Shown here piece by piece: positions 42,297-50,640 of a stretch of 64,000 bases of DNA. The notes under the pieces were generated by a model that was not told the DNA's origin, did no database searches, and saw nothing but the letters and a program-made list of their open reading frames with translations. Each line of letters begins with the position of its first letter. The first letter of the stretch is position 1. The stretch is from Elusimicrobiota bacterium (lineage in GTDB: Bacteria; Elusimicrobiota; Elusimicrobia; 2-02-FULL-39-32): assembly GCA_016180425.1 (NCBI GenBank), contig JACPBF010000007.1:1-64000 (forward strand), written 5' to 3'. A program made the translations under genes and the position numbers.

Positions 42297-43394
42297 TTAA
42301 GGTTGTATGGATTGAATTCCCTGTAAAGCCAAACTAGATGGAATCTTTTTTACCGTAACTTTTCCAATTCGCATGGGTAAAACAAATCTTAAATCTTCAG
42401 AAAGAACTTTTTTGTCTCTAAAAAGCAAGGTTAAAAGGTTTTTTAAAGGCAAAGTTTTTTTTAGGCGAATAGGCAGCCCAGCGCTTTTTAAAATTCGCGT
42501 TAATCTTAAGTTTTCAGATGCGCTCCACATCCGAAGTTTTTCCGCAATAAACCCCGCAGCGCACATGCCAATAGAAATGGCCTCGCCATGTCTGTAGGCG
42601 GAATAACCAGTTTCGGTTTCAATCGCATGGCCTAGTGTGTGACCAAAATTTAAGATTTCCCTCAATCCTTTGGTCTCCTTTTCATCTTGAGAAATCACAT
42701 CTGCTTTGATCTTTGCTGAGAGCTCTACGATAGAGGAGAAATCAAAAGTTAATTGTCCATTTTTGGAAATCCTTTTTTCTAACTGTTCAAATAGTTTAGG
42801 GTCTTTAATAATCCCATATTTAATGACCTCTGCCATTCCATTGATTAGCTCGTTTCTTGGCAGAGTTTTTAAAGTTTTTAAGTCGCTCCAAACAAGAGCT
42901 GGCTGGTAAAAGGCGCCAATGGAATTTTTGGCTTCAGCTAAATCCACTCCTACTTTGCCTCCAATGCTAGAGTCAACCATGGCTAAAAGAGTGGTGGGAA
43001 CATGGATCAGGGTTATTCCTCTTAAATAAGTTGCAGCCACAAAACCAGCAGTGTCTCCTATGACCCCTCCTCCTAATGCAACGATGCAAGAAGTTCGGTC
43101 TAATTTTGCTTCTATACATTTTTTGTAGAGGAACTGAACTGTCTTTAAATTTTTATGCTCTTCTCCTTCTGGGAAAAAAGCGAATGAGCTTTTTATTCTA
43201 GAATGGGTTAAGCTCTTCATTATCAATGAACCATAGAGATTTTTTATTGAAGGGTGTGTGACAATCAGGGCTTTATTTGGGGTTTGGTTCAGATGAAAGA
43301 TGAATTTTTGGATTCCTTTCCCTAAATCTTTTAGGGAACATCCCACACAAATAGGATAAGAATTATTTTTTAAACGTGTGCGAATTAAAATCAT
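42297..43394 (-). CDS. aroB: 3-dehydroquinate synthase
   Basis: AroB converts DAHP to 3-dehydroquinate, using NAD+ and a divalent metal, in the shikimate pathway. The 365-residue protein has FPEGEEHKN, the NAD-binding ALGGGVIGDTAGFVAATY, RGITLIHVPTTLLAMVDSSIGGK, and the metal ligands in AEVIKYGII and NFGHTLGHAIE with RHGEAISIGM. Its start overlaps the aroK stop by 4 bp. The pathway leads to chorismate, used both for aromatic amino acids and by the menaquinone route of the adjacent mqnC. Confidence 0.97.
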   Translation of the reverse strand: MILIRTRLKNNSYPICVGCSLKDLGKGIQKFIFHLNQTPNKALIVTHPSIKNLYGSLIMKSLTHSRIKSSFAFFPEGEEHKNLKTVQFLYKKCIEAKLDRTSCIVALGGGVIGDTAGFVAATYLRGITLIHVPTTLLAMVDSSIGGKVGVDLAEAKNSIGAFYQPALVWSDLKTLKTLPRNELINGMAEVIKYGIIKDPKLFEQLEKRISKNGQLTFDFSSIVELSAKIKADVISQDEKETKGLREILNFGHTLGHAIETETGYSAYRHGEAISIGMCAAGFIAEKLRMWSASENLRLTRILKSAGLPIRLKKTLPLKNLLTLLFRDKKVLSEDLRFVLPMRIGKVTVKKIPSSLALQGIQSIQP

Positions 43395-43906
43395 TTTATA
43401 CTTTTTACAAAATTCACAATCTTTTCTGAGGTCTGTTCTAAACTAAGGGCATCTGTCTCTACAATCCAATCCGCTTTTTGATAAAAGCTTTCTCTTTTAT
43501 TTAAGAGCATTGAGATGGTCTCTAAGCTAGAGGTTTTACCTGTCAGTAACGGCCGTAAAGACAAAGGTTTTTTTTTCACATTTTCCAAAAGTTTTTGAGG
43601 GCTTGCTTTTAGCCAGATGATGGTTCCATTTTTTTTAAGCGCGTCCCAATTTTCTTTAAAACAAGGAGCGCCTCCCCCAGGAGAGATAACCGAATTATTT
43701 TTTTGAGCTAACTCTTTTATTATTTTTGATTCCAGCGCGCGGAATGCCGCTTCGCCCTGTTGAGAGAAAATTTCAGCAATGGTTTTTTTTTGCTCTTTTT
43801 CAATCCATTTATCCACATCATAGAAATCCCAGGCTAAGGTTTGAGCTATTATTTTTCCAATGGTGGTTTTTCCAGAGCCCATCATACCGATAAGAACAAT
43901 ATTCAT
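43391..43906 (-). CDS. aroK: Shikimate kinase
   Basis: AroK phosphorylates shikimate at O3. The 171-residue P-loop kinase has Walker A GMMGSGKTTIG (7-17), DVDKWIEKEQKKTIAEIF (shikimate-binding Asp), FRALESKII, ISPGGGAPC and the adenine-lid RPLL. It is co-translated with aroB through a 4-bp overlap. aroK-aroB adjacency is common. Confidence 0.96.
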   Translation of the reverse strand: MNIVLIGMMGSGKTTIGKIIAQTLAWDFYDVDKWIEKEQKKTIAEIFSQQGEAAFRALESKIIKELAQKNNSVISPGGGAPCFKENWDALKKNGTIIWLKASPQKLLENVKKKPLSLRPLLTGKTSSLETISMLLNKRESFYQKADWIVETDALSLEQTSEKIVNFVKSIK

Positions 43907-43935
43907 TTTTCAAGATTATATATAATTTAACCAGC

Positions 43936-45495
43936 TTATGGATGGAGCCGGACAAATTTTTGTACCCCGCTAAAAATCGAGTCCACTAAGGAAGATCGGA
44001 ATCTTCTTTCTCTTAATTTTTTCTCTTCCTGTAAATTAGTAACAAAAGCATTTTCAACTAAAATAGAGGGCATTCCCACGCCATGCAGCACATGGAAGTT
44101 CGCCTGTTTTACGCCGCGGCTTTTAACTTTTACTCTTTTGCGAACAGCTTTATCAATGAGTTGGCAGAGCAGGGAGGATTCATTGATGAATTCATTTTGC
44201 GCCATGGAAGAAAGGATTTCTTTTAGATGACGATTTTGGTTCGCTTTTTTCCCTTCAAGCTCTATCACTGAGTTCTCAAAATCCGCTAAAGATTCCGCGT
44301 GGGGGTCGGAAGCGTTTTCCGCTAGGAAATAGATTTCAAAGCCGCCTTCAGAACGTTTCATGGAAGCGTTGCAATGAATGGAAATAAAAAGATCCGCTTT
44401 TTTCTGATTGGCAAAAGAAGAACGATCCACTAGTGAGATAAAATCATCATTGGTTCGGGTGAGATAGGTCTCGTACCCTCCTTCGATCCTTAAAAGACGT
44501 TCTAACTCAAGCGCTATGAGAAGATTTATATCTTTTTCTTTTGTTCCATTTTTACCTATGGCTCCGGGGTCCTTGCCGCCATGTCCGGCGTCAATCACGA
44601 TTCTTTTAATTTTAGATGGCGGAGTTATGGGTAAAGGAGGGGGAAAGTTTTCAGGAGATTTTATTGTAGTTTTTTGAGGAATTTCATGCTCCAGCGGCAG
44701 TTCTTTTTGGGATTCAACGCCAGTCATCATATTTTCTGGTTTTAAAGATTCGTCTTCTATGCTTTGATCCTTTTGGGAGCTTTTTACCTCTAAAATAAAT
44801 CTTGTGGGCTCTTCTTCTTTTGTCCAATGGTAGGAGTGGTTGGGATGGGTAAGAATAATTTTTATGTCCGTTCCTTTTTTCGCATGACTCATTTTTAAAC
44901 TTTCAACTAAAGGATCGTTTAGTTCAATAAAATCTTCTTTCCCAATTCTTGATTTTGGAATATGGATCAAGAGCGATCTCCCTTTTTTTGTAATTTGAAA
45001 AGAAAGTTCATTCTTAGATTCAAAAACAATTTTTGTAGAGTCTCCTAGATTAAAAATTCTGGGAGGAAATAAGGTGTTATTGGGTTCCGCTGAGAATATT
45101 TGATGTTCTGGATTCCATTCAAGTTTACAATTTACAAGTTCTGGAAAAGGATTTTGCAGAAAAAATTCTAAATCTATATAAAGATCTCCATTAGAAATTA
45201 GAGGCTCGTGCTCCATTTTTATTTTTTTGTTTCCTAAAAGAACGTAATAGCTGTTCGCGCTAAAAGTTAATTTTTTGTTAGAGAATTGTAAGATCACTTT
45301 TTTGCCTACAGGATAAACTTGAGTTTTTCCTTTAAAAAATTTAGCGATCGCTTTTAAAGAGATAAATTCTTTCTCTTCGATCATTTTGGTTTCAGTTTTG
45401 GAGACCAAATCCCCTTCGTAAATCAGCTGAATTTTAGATGCCCAGAGATTTGAAAATGTGAAAAAAATTAAAAAACAGGTTAAATAAAAGTTCAT
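43936..45495 (-). CDS. N-acetylmuramoyl-L-alanine amidase (Amidase_3) with AMIN domain
   Basis: The 519-residue exported enzyme cuts the bond between muramic acid and the stem peptide during cell separation. Order: signal peptide (1-19), a copper-amine-oxidase-N-like stalk domain (about 35-130), an AMIN-like beta domain (about 140-240), a linker rich in Glu, Lys and Pro, and the zinc amidase domain from about 297 with IDAGHGGKDPGA, EKDINLL, FISIHCNAS and the last catalytic Glu in PSILVENAFVTN. Its start overlaps the rlmN stop by 4 bp. Confidence 0.92.
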   Translation of the reverse strand: MNFYLTCFLIFFTFSNLWASKIQLIYEGDLVSKTETKMIEEKEFISLKAIAKFFKGKTQVYPVGKKVILQFSNKKLTFSANSYYVLLGNKKIKMEHEPLISNGDLYIDLEFFLQNPFPELVNCKLEWNPEHQIFSAEPNNTLFPPRIFNLGDSTKIVFESKNELSFQITKKGRSLLIHIPKSRIGKEDFIELNDPLVESLKMSHAKKGTDIKIILTHPNHSYHWTKEEEPTRFILEVKSSQKDQSIEDESLKPENMMTGVESQKELPLEHEIPQKTTIKSPENFPPPLPITPPSKIKRIVIDAGHGGKDPGAIGKNGTKEKDINLLIALELERLLRIEGGYETYLTRTNDDFISLVDRSSFANQKKADLFISIHCNASMKRSEGGFEIYFLAENASDPHAESLADFENSVIELEGKKANQNRHLKEILSSMAQNEFINESSLLCQLIDKAVRKRVKVKSRGVKQANFHVLHGVGMPSILVENAFVTNLQEEKKLRERRFRSSLVDSIFSGVQKFVRLHP

Positions 45496-46520
45496 TCGAG
45501 TTGACCGCAGGCAGCGCCAATATCCTGTCCTTGGGGTTTGCGGGTATGGACTATTAACCCTTTATTTTTTAAGAATTGATAAAAATTTTCTATATTCTCT
45601 TGGCTGGATGGTTTAAAGGGAAGCGCGGGCACAGGATTGTAGGGAATAAGATTAATTTTAGGTTTTATTTTAAAATGAGCCGCGTTTAAGGCTTTTATTA
45701 ATGCTTTCGCATCTTCTAATGCATCATTAACCCTATTGAGAAGGATATATTCAATGGTTAAATCAGAATCATTTTCTAACTGGTACATCTTACAGGCGTT
45801 TAGTACATCTGAGATAGAAAAATTGGAAGAAACTGGCATTATTTTTTTTCGGATATTTTCATCCGCAGAATGGAGAGAAAGGGCTAAGTTCACATTCAGC
45901 CGTTCTTTGGCTAATTTTTTAATTTGGGGAACAACCCCTGTGGTAGAAAGGGTGATATGAGAGGGATGAATCTTAAATCCTTGCGGGGATTTAAGCCATT
46001 GAATGGTTTTGACCACATTGGAATAGTTTGCCAGAGGTTCACCCATGCCCATAAAAAGAATATTTTTTAAAGATATGTTTTTTGCATCCTCAATTAAGAA
46101 AATTTGATCCAAAATTTCTCCAGAAAATAAATTGCGGTCATAAGGAACAAGTCCGGATGCGCAAAATTGACATTTAAAGGCGCATCCTACTTGAGTGGAA
46201 ATGCAAAGGGTATAATAATTTTTGTGAGGAAGTAGAACCGCAATAAAATTTTTAGAATCAAAAGTTTGAAAGGTAAATTTTATTGTATGATCCAGCCTAG
46301 ATTCTTCTTCTTTTATTATTTTTAAACTTCGTAGAGCATAGTTTTGGTCTAAAAGTTTTCGGAAAGAGGCTGGAAGATTGGTCATTCCTTGGAAAGTGGA
46401 TTGATGCTGGCTAAAAATCCAATGAAAAACCTGCTCCATCCGATACCTTTCTCCAAATTCCCGGTTAGAGAACTCTTTTTCTAATTCATGCGGAGAAAGG
46501 TCTAATAGGTGATTTTTCAA
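45492..46520 (-). CDS. rlmN: Dual-specificity 23S rRNA/tRNA C2-adenosine methyltransferase
   Basis: RlmN is a radical SAM enzyme that methylates A2503 of 23S rRNA and A37 of certain tRNAs. The 342-residue protein has the N-terminal RYRMEQVFHWIF segment, TLCISTQVGCAFKCQFC with cluster cysteines 113, 117 and 120, the FMGMGEPLANY motif, LSTTGVVP, LALSLHSADE and a C-terminal AACGQLE holding the methyl-carrier cysteine. htpX lies 2 bp upstream and the amidase overlaps downstream. Confidence 0.96.
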   Translation of the reverse strand: MKNHLLDLSPHELEKEFSNREFGERYRMEQVFHWIFSQHQSTFQGMTNLPASFRKLLDQNYALRSLKIIKEEESRLDHTIKFTFQTFDSKNFIAVLLPHKNYYTLCISTQVGCAFKCQFCASGLVPYDRNLFSGEILDQIFLIEDAKNISLKNILFMGMGEPLANYSNVVKTIQWLKSPQGFKIHPSHITLSTTGVVPQIKKLAKERLNVNLALSLHSADENIRKKIMPVSSNFSISDVLNACKMYQLENDSDLTIEYILLNRVNDALEDAKALIKALNAAHFKIKPKINLIPYNPVPALPFKPSSQENIENFYQFLKNKGLIVHTRKPQGQDIGAACGQLE

Positions 46521-46522
46521 CC

Positions 46523-47413
46523 TTAATAAACGATTTTTTGATTATTTGGCAATATTCCCGGATTTATTTTAGATGCCAAGGCTTCAAGCCTTTTAACTCT
46601 TTCTGGAATTGGCGGGTGGGTAGAAAAAAGCGTGAGTAGAGATCCTCCAGAAAGAGGGGAGACAATATAAAGGTGCGCTGTTGCCGGGGAAATTTCTTGA
46701 GGATTCCTTTGTACCCCAGATTGCAGTTTTTTAAGAGCGCTGGCTAAAGAAAGAGGCAGTTGGGTTATTTCCGATCCGCCTTCATCTGCCGCATATTCTC
46801 TGGCTCGGGAAATAGCCATTTGAATAATCATGGCCGCTATTGGAGCCAGGATCGCTATAAGCAGCATGACTATACCATTTGAACGATTTTCTCTATCGTC
46901 GCTTCCATGTCCGCCAAACATTCCAAACCACATGAACATGCGGCTTGCCATCATAATAGCTCCGGCAATAGCAGCAGCAATAGTGGAAATAAGAATATCT
47001 CTATTTTTTACGTGAGCTAGTTCATGGCCTAAAACTCCGGTAAGCTCTTTTTCATCTAAAATACTCATGATCCCTGTGGTCACAGCAACAGCCGCATGTT
47101 CAGGGTTACGGCCAGTGGCAAATGCGTTGGGAACAGGGCTTTGCATGAGATAAATTTTAGGCATGGGTAAATTTTGGCTTAGAGTCAGCTTGCGCACAAT
47201 TTTATAGACTTGTGGAAGTTCCTTTTCTTCTACGGGTTTTGCTCCAGACATAAGCAACACAATCTTGTCTGAAAACCAGTAGGAAATAAAATTCATGATC
47301 AGCCCCATGACAAAAAAAGAAACCATGCCTTGATTTCCGCCAATGACCTGACCCACTAACATCATGAGGGCAAGCAGCCCAAACATTAAAAGAAAAGTTT
47401 TAAAATGGTTCAT
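46523..47413 (-). CDS. htpX: Membrane zinc metalloprotease HtpX
   Basis: HtpX is an inner-membrane M48 protease that helps remove damaged membrane proteins. The 296-residue protein has two N-terminal membrane segments, the zinc site HELAHVKNRD (His130, Glu131, His134), two further segments (about 137-200) and the third ligand in SRAREYAADEGGSE, ending with STHPPIPERVKRL. It resembles in pattern the M48-like domain of the giant protein at 55789. A 113-bp gap separates it from fmt. Confidence 0.95.
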   Translation of the reverse strand: MNHFKTFLLMFGLLALMMLVGQVIGGNQGMVSFFVMGLIMNFISYWFSDKIVLLMSGAKPVEEKELPQVYKIVRKLTLSQNLPMPKIYLMQSPVPNAFATGRNPEHAAVAVTTGIMSILDEKELTGVLGHELAHVKNRDILISTIAAAIAGAIMMASRMFMWFGMFGGHGSDDRENRSNGIVMLLIAILAPIAAMIIQMAISRAREYAADEGGSEITQLPLSLASALKKLQSGVQRNPQEISPATAHLYIVSPLSGGSLLTLFSTHPPIPERVKRLEALASKINPGILPNNQKIVY

Positions 47414-47526
47414 ATTCTTAATGCCTCCTAAATTGAAACTTCCAATAAATCTTTTATACTACAGCCCAAATCCTTTTTGGTGAAAACCTCTTTAACTAAA
47501 GACTTACGCGTTAGGTAAGTTTTTGG

Positions 47527-48462
47527 CTATAGAAGTTGTTCCCAAAGTTTTAGTCTGGCTCCCTGTAAAAAAGACCATGCGTCTTGAGTTTTTTTCCCCT
47601 CTTCTTTAAGCTCTAGAATTCTTAAACTTCCGATTCCACATTTTACTATAAAACCCTTACCTCTTTCAAAACCGGTCAGGGCGCCTGGTTGGGCTTCATC
47701 TCCCTCAATTTCTGGGAAAATAGGCTCTGCTTTTAAAATTTTTAAAATTTTTCCATTTGGCAAGTTACAATAAGCTCCATTCTGGATAAGAGCTCGAACC
47801 TGTCTTGAAATTTCTATTGAACTTTTTTCCCAATGAATCTTGTAATTTTCTTTTTTTAAACAGGGGGCTAAAGTAATCGCTCCAGTTTGGATCTTAGTTT
47901 CCGGGTTTCCTTTTTTTAACGCCGCTAAAGCTTCCTCTAGCGCATGAACTCCTAAAGGGATGAGTTTTTTTTCTAGGCTGACAGCGTCCTCATTCTCTTC
48001 AATGGCGATCTTTTTTTGCGCAAGGATAAGACCTGTGTCTAGTGATTCTGCAATCTGAAAGATTGTAACGCCGGAAAACATATCTCCTAAAAGCAAAGCC
48101 CATTGAATAGGAGCAGCTCCTCTTAAATGCGGGAGAAGGGAAAAATGAATGTTAAAGAGTCCTAAAGGAAAAATATTTATGAGTTCTTTTGGAATTATTT
48201 TACCGTAGGCCGCGACCACGCCTATTTCTGCTTTGAGGTTTGCGATTTCAGAAAGAAAAGATGGTTCTTTTAAATTGGCAGGTTGAAAAATAGGCAACTT
48301 TTTTTCTTTGCAAAAAGATTTGACAGGGACTTCTTCAATCTCTTGTCCTCGTCCTTTGGGTTTATCCGGTTGGCTTATACAAGCGACAAGATTCTCGTTT
48401 TTATGCAAAAAATCTAAATAGGGAAGTGCTATTAAAGGAGTGCCAAGGAAGATTATTTTCAC
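47527..48462 (-). CDS. fmt: Methionyl-tRNA formyltransferase
   Basis: Fmt formylates initiator Met-tRNA with 10-formyl-tetrahydrofolate. The 311-residue enzyme shows FLGTPLIALPYLDFL, VVAAYGKIIPKELI, the catalytic NIHFSLLPHLRGAAPIQWA (Asn, His), and DTGLILAQKKIAI, followed by the C-terminal tRNA-binding domain (about 205-311). def lies 75 bp upstream on the same strand, completing the formylation-deformylation pair. Confidence 0.96.
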   Translation of the reverse strand: MKIIFLGTPLIALPYLDFLHKNENLVACISQPDKPKGRGQEIEEVPVKSFCKEKKLPIFQPANLKEPSFLSEIANLKAEIGVVAAYGKIIPKELINIFPLGLFNIHFSLLPHLRGAAPIQWALLLGDMFSGVTIFQIAESLDTGLILAQKKIAIEENEDAVSLEKKLIPLGVHALEEALAALKKGNPETKIQTGAITLAPCLKKENYKIHWEKSSIEISRQVRALIQNGAYCNLPNGKILKILKAEPIFPEIEGDEAQPGALTGFERGKGFIVKCGIGSLRILELKEEGKKTQDAWSFLQGARLKLWEQLL

Positions 48463-48537
48463 CTAAGCGCTCATCCACTTACCTTTAAGATTTTTTGTTT
48501 CTTTATTTTAACTTGTCGGCATAAAAGTTTCATTTTT

Positions 48538-49047
48538 TTACCACAAATGAGATTTTTTGCGTTTTCTAATTTCAGCAAAAATTTTCCATCGTTTAAGAAT
48601 TGGTAAATGGTCAATATAAAACTTTCCATTTAAATGATCAGTCTCATGCTGTAAAGCTCTTGCCAGGAGACCTTCACCTGTGTAAGTCATGGGCAACCCT
48701 TTTTCATTTAAAGCAGTTACTTTTGCAAAGCCATGTCGTTTTATTTTAGAAAGGAATCCTGGGATGGATAAACATCCTTCTTCTTCAAAGAGATATCCTT
48801 TTAATTCAACAATCTTAGGGTTGATCAGAACCAGCGGCATTCTTTTTCCTTGGGGTTGTATGTCAATCACAGCAACTGAAAGTCCTATGCCAATCTGATT
48901 TGCCGCCAGCCCAACCCCAGGCGCATCGTACATGGTTTCAAACATGTCCCGAATCAATTTCCTGATCTCATTGCCGATCACATTCACAGGAGAGCATTTT
49001 TTTCTTAATACAGGATCCCCGTACTTTACAATTTTTCTAATCGCCAT
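48538..49047 (-). CDS. def: Peptide deformylase
   Basis: Def removes the formyl group from new proteins. All three motifs are seen in 169 residues: GVGLAANQIG (44-53), EEGCLSIPG (metal ligand Cys92) and QHETDHLNG (His134, Glu135, His138). The C-terminal part is basic. It lies 3 bp after trmL and ahead of fmt. Confidence 0.97.
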   Translation of the reverse strand: MAIRKIVKYGDPVLRKKCSPVNVIGNEIRKLIRDMFETMYDAPGVGLAANQIGIGLSVAVIDIQPQGKRMPLVLINPKIVELKGYLFEEEGCLSIPGFLSKIKRHGFAKVTALNEKGLPMTYTGEGLLARALQHETDHLNGKFYIDHLPILKRWKIFAEIRKRKKSHLW

Positions 49048-49050
49048 AGA

Positions 49051-49512
49051 TTACTCCTTTACTACCGTTGTTTGACGGATCGCTTCATAAATTGCGATTC
49101 CTACAGATGTGGAAAGGTTCAGCGATCGAATAGGCCCTTGCATTGGGATTTTATAAAAACTGTTTTTATATTTTTCAATAATGCTTTGGGGAAAACCTTT
49201 TGTTTCAGAGCCAAAAATTAAATAGGAATTCGGCGTAAACCTTGCTTCCCAAAACATTTTTGAACCATCTTTTTCAAAAAAGTAATATTCTTTATTTTCT
49301 GGAATATTCCTTTCAAACTCATCCCAATCAGAATAGGTTTTTAAATTTAAGTCCTGCCAATAATCTAACCCGGCTCTTTTTAGATATTTATCTTTTAAAG
49401 AAAAGCCTAAACGCCCAACCAAATGCAGGGCGCTTTTGGTGCCAACGCAAGTGCGTCCAATATTGCCGGTATTCCAAGGAATATCTGGTTCAACTAAAAC
49501 AATATTCATCAT
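49051..49512 (-). CDS. trmL: tRNA (cytidine/uridine-34-2'-O)-methyltransferase
   Basis: TrmL methylates the ribose of the wobble base in some leucine tRNAs. The 153-residue SPOUT-fold protein contains NIVLVEPDIPWNTGNIGRTC, LHLVGRLGFSL, LIFGSETKGFP and PMQGPIRSLNLSTSVGIAIYE, the trefoil-knot signatures of TrmL/YibK. Two ATG codons in tandem (49512 and 49509) could serve as the start. It is 12 bp after rmuC. Confidence 0.94.
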   Translation of the reverse strand: MMNIVLVEPDIPWNTGNIGRTCVGTKSALHLVGRLGFSLKDKYLKRAGLDYWQDLNLKTYSDWDEFERNIPENKEYYFFEKDGSKMFWEARFTPNSYLIFGSETKGFPQSIIEKYKNSFYKIPMQGPIRSLNLSTSVGIAIYEAIRQTTVVKE

Positions 49513-49524
49513 TTATTCTAAACA

Positions 49525-50640
49525 TTATTCCAGTATTTCAATTTTAGGGGGAGCTTCCGGGTTCCCCTGCTGCAAAGAATCTAATTTTAACTCCAACCTA
49601 TTTACCTTTTTTTCCGCGTCTTCAAAACTTTTTTTTGCATGGTTTAAGTGAGTTCCTACCAGCTTAAAATCTTCTAAAAATTTTTGCAGGTCTCTGGCCA
49701 AGCGCCCTAATTCCCCTAATATCTCTTTTGCTTTTTCCTCAATTTTTAGCCCCCGAAACCCAAGGGAGAGCGTCGCCAGATAGGGGTAAAGTGAATTAGG
49801 AGAAACAGGGAAAACATGTTTTTGAGTGGCATACGAATAAAGGTCAAAGGTTTCATTGGGCTGGTCTATGCGGATAATCGTTTCATAATAAATATTTTCC
49901 GCCGGGATATACATTAAGGCAAAAGGCAGGGTTCCCTCGTCAGTTAAAATATATTTTTTTGATATTTCATCAATATGTTTTTTAACGTTTCTCACAAATT
50001 CTTTTCTTAATTCCAGCTGTTCTTTTTCTTCTTTGGTTTCAATCATCCTTCTAAAATTATCCAAAGGAAATTTCGCGTCTATTGGAATTAAACCTTCTTT
50101 AAGCTTAATAATAGCATCCACTGTATTTCCATTTTTAAAAACGTATTGGAACTCATAAAAGTCCTTGCTTGGAAGGATTTCTCTTAAAACGTTTTCCAAA
50201 AGGATCTCTCCCATGCCGCCGCGCAATTTAGGAGGCTTTAGAATTTCTTCTAAGGTTGCGATATTTTTTGTGGCTTCAAAAATCCGTTCCGTGGCTTGGG
50301 AAAGAGAGCCTAGTTGATGAGAAACATCCTGCATAATTTTAGAGGAATTTTCTAATCGGGAATCAAATTGTCCCTGCGCGTTTTGCAAATTTTGTGAAAC
50401 GTGATTCATCCCTTGTTGGAGCTGGCTGATTACCATGCCTAACTGTTGGTTCACAGTTTCATTGGTTTTGCTTAAGTCTTGAGAGATTTGCAGTTTTAAT
50501 GCGTCCATTTGCTGTTGTAAAAGCAGCATGGAAGAATCTTTTTCCAGAGGAATTTTTTTATAAAACTTATAGAAAAGCAAAGAAAAGATTCCTAAAAGAG
50601 TTAAAAATAGAGCAAGAAATAAAAATGTTAGATTTGTCAT
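49525..50640 (-). CDS. rmuC: DNA recombination protein RmuC family
   Basis: The 371-residue protein starts with a membrane segment (about 4-22), then a coiled coil (about 30-125) and the RmuC nuclease-like domain (PPKLRGGMGEILLENVLREI, VDAIIKLKEGLIPIDAKFPLDNF, FALMYIPAENIYYE). RmuC proteins limit DNA inversions and are thought to act on recombination intermediates. I start it at 50640 because that ATG overlaps the stop of the helicase-nuclease gene by 4 bp (ATGA); a longer frame begins eight codons earlier. Confidence 0.92.
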   Translation of the reverse strand: MTNLTFLFLALFLTLLGIFSLLFYKFYKKIPLEKDSSMLLLQQQMDALKLQISQDLSKTNETVNQQLGMVISQLQQGMNHVSQNLQNAQGQFDSRLENSSKIMQDVSHQLGSLSQATERIFEATKNIATLEEILKPPKLRGGMGEILLENVLREILPSKDFYEFQYVFKNGNTVDAIIKLKEGLIPIDAKFPLDNFRRMIETKEEKEQLELRKEFVRNVKKHIDEISKKYILTDEGTLPFALMYIPAENIYYETIIRIDQPNETFDLYSYATQKHVFPVSPNSLYPYLATLSLGFRGLKIEEKAKEILGELGRLARDLQKFLEDFKLVGTHLNHAKKSFEDAEKKVNRLELKLDSLQQGNPEAPPKIEILE

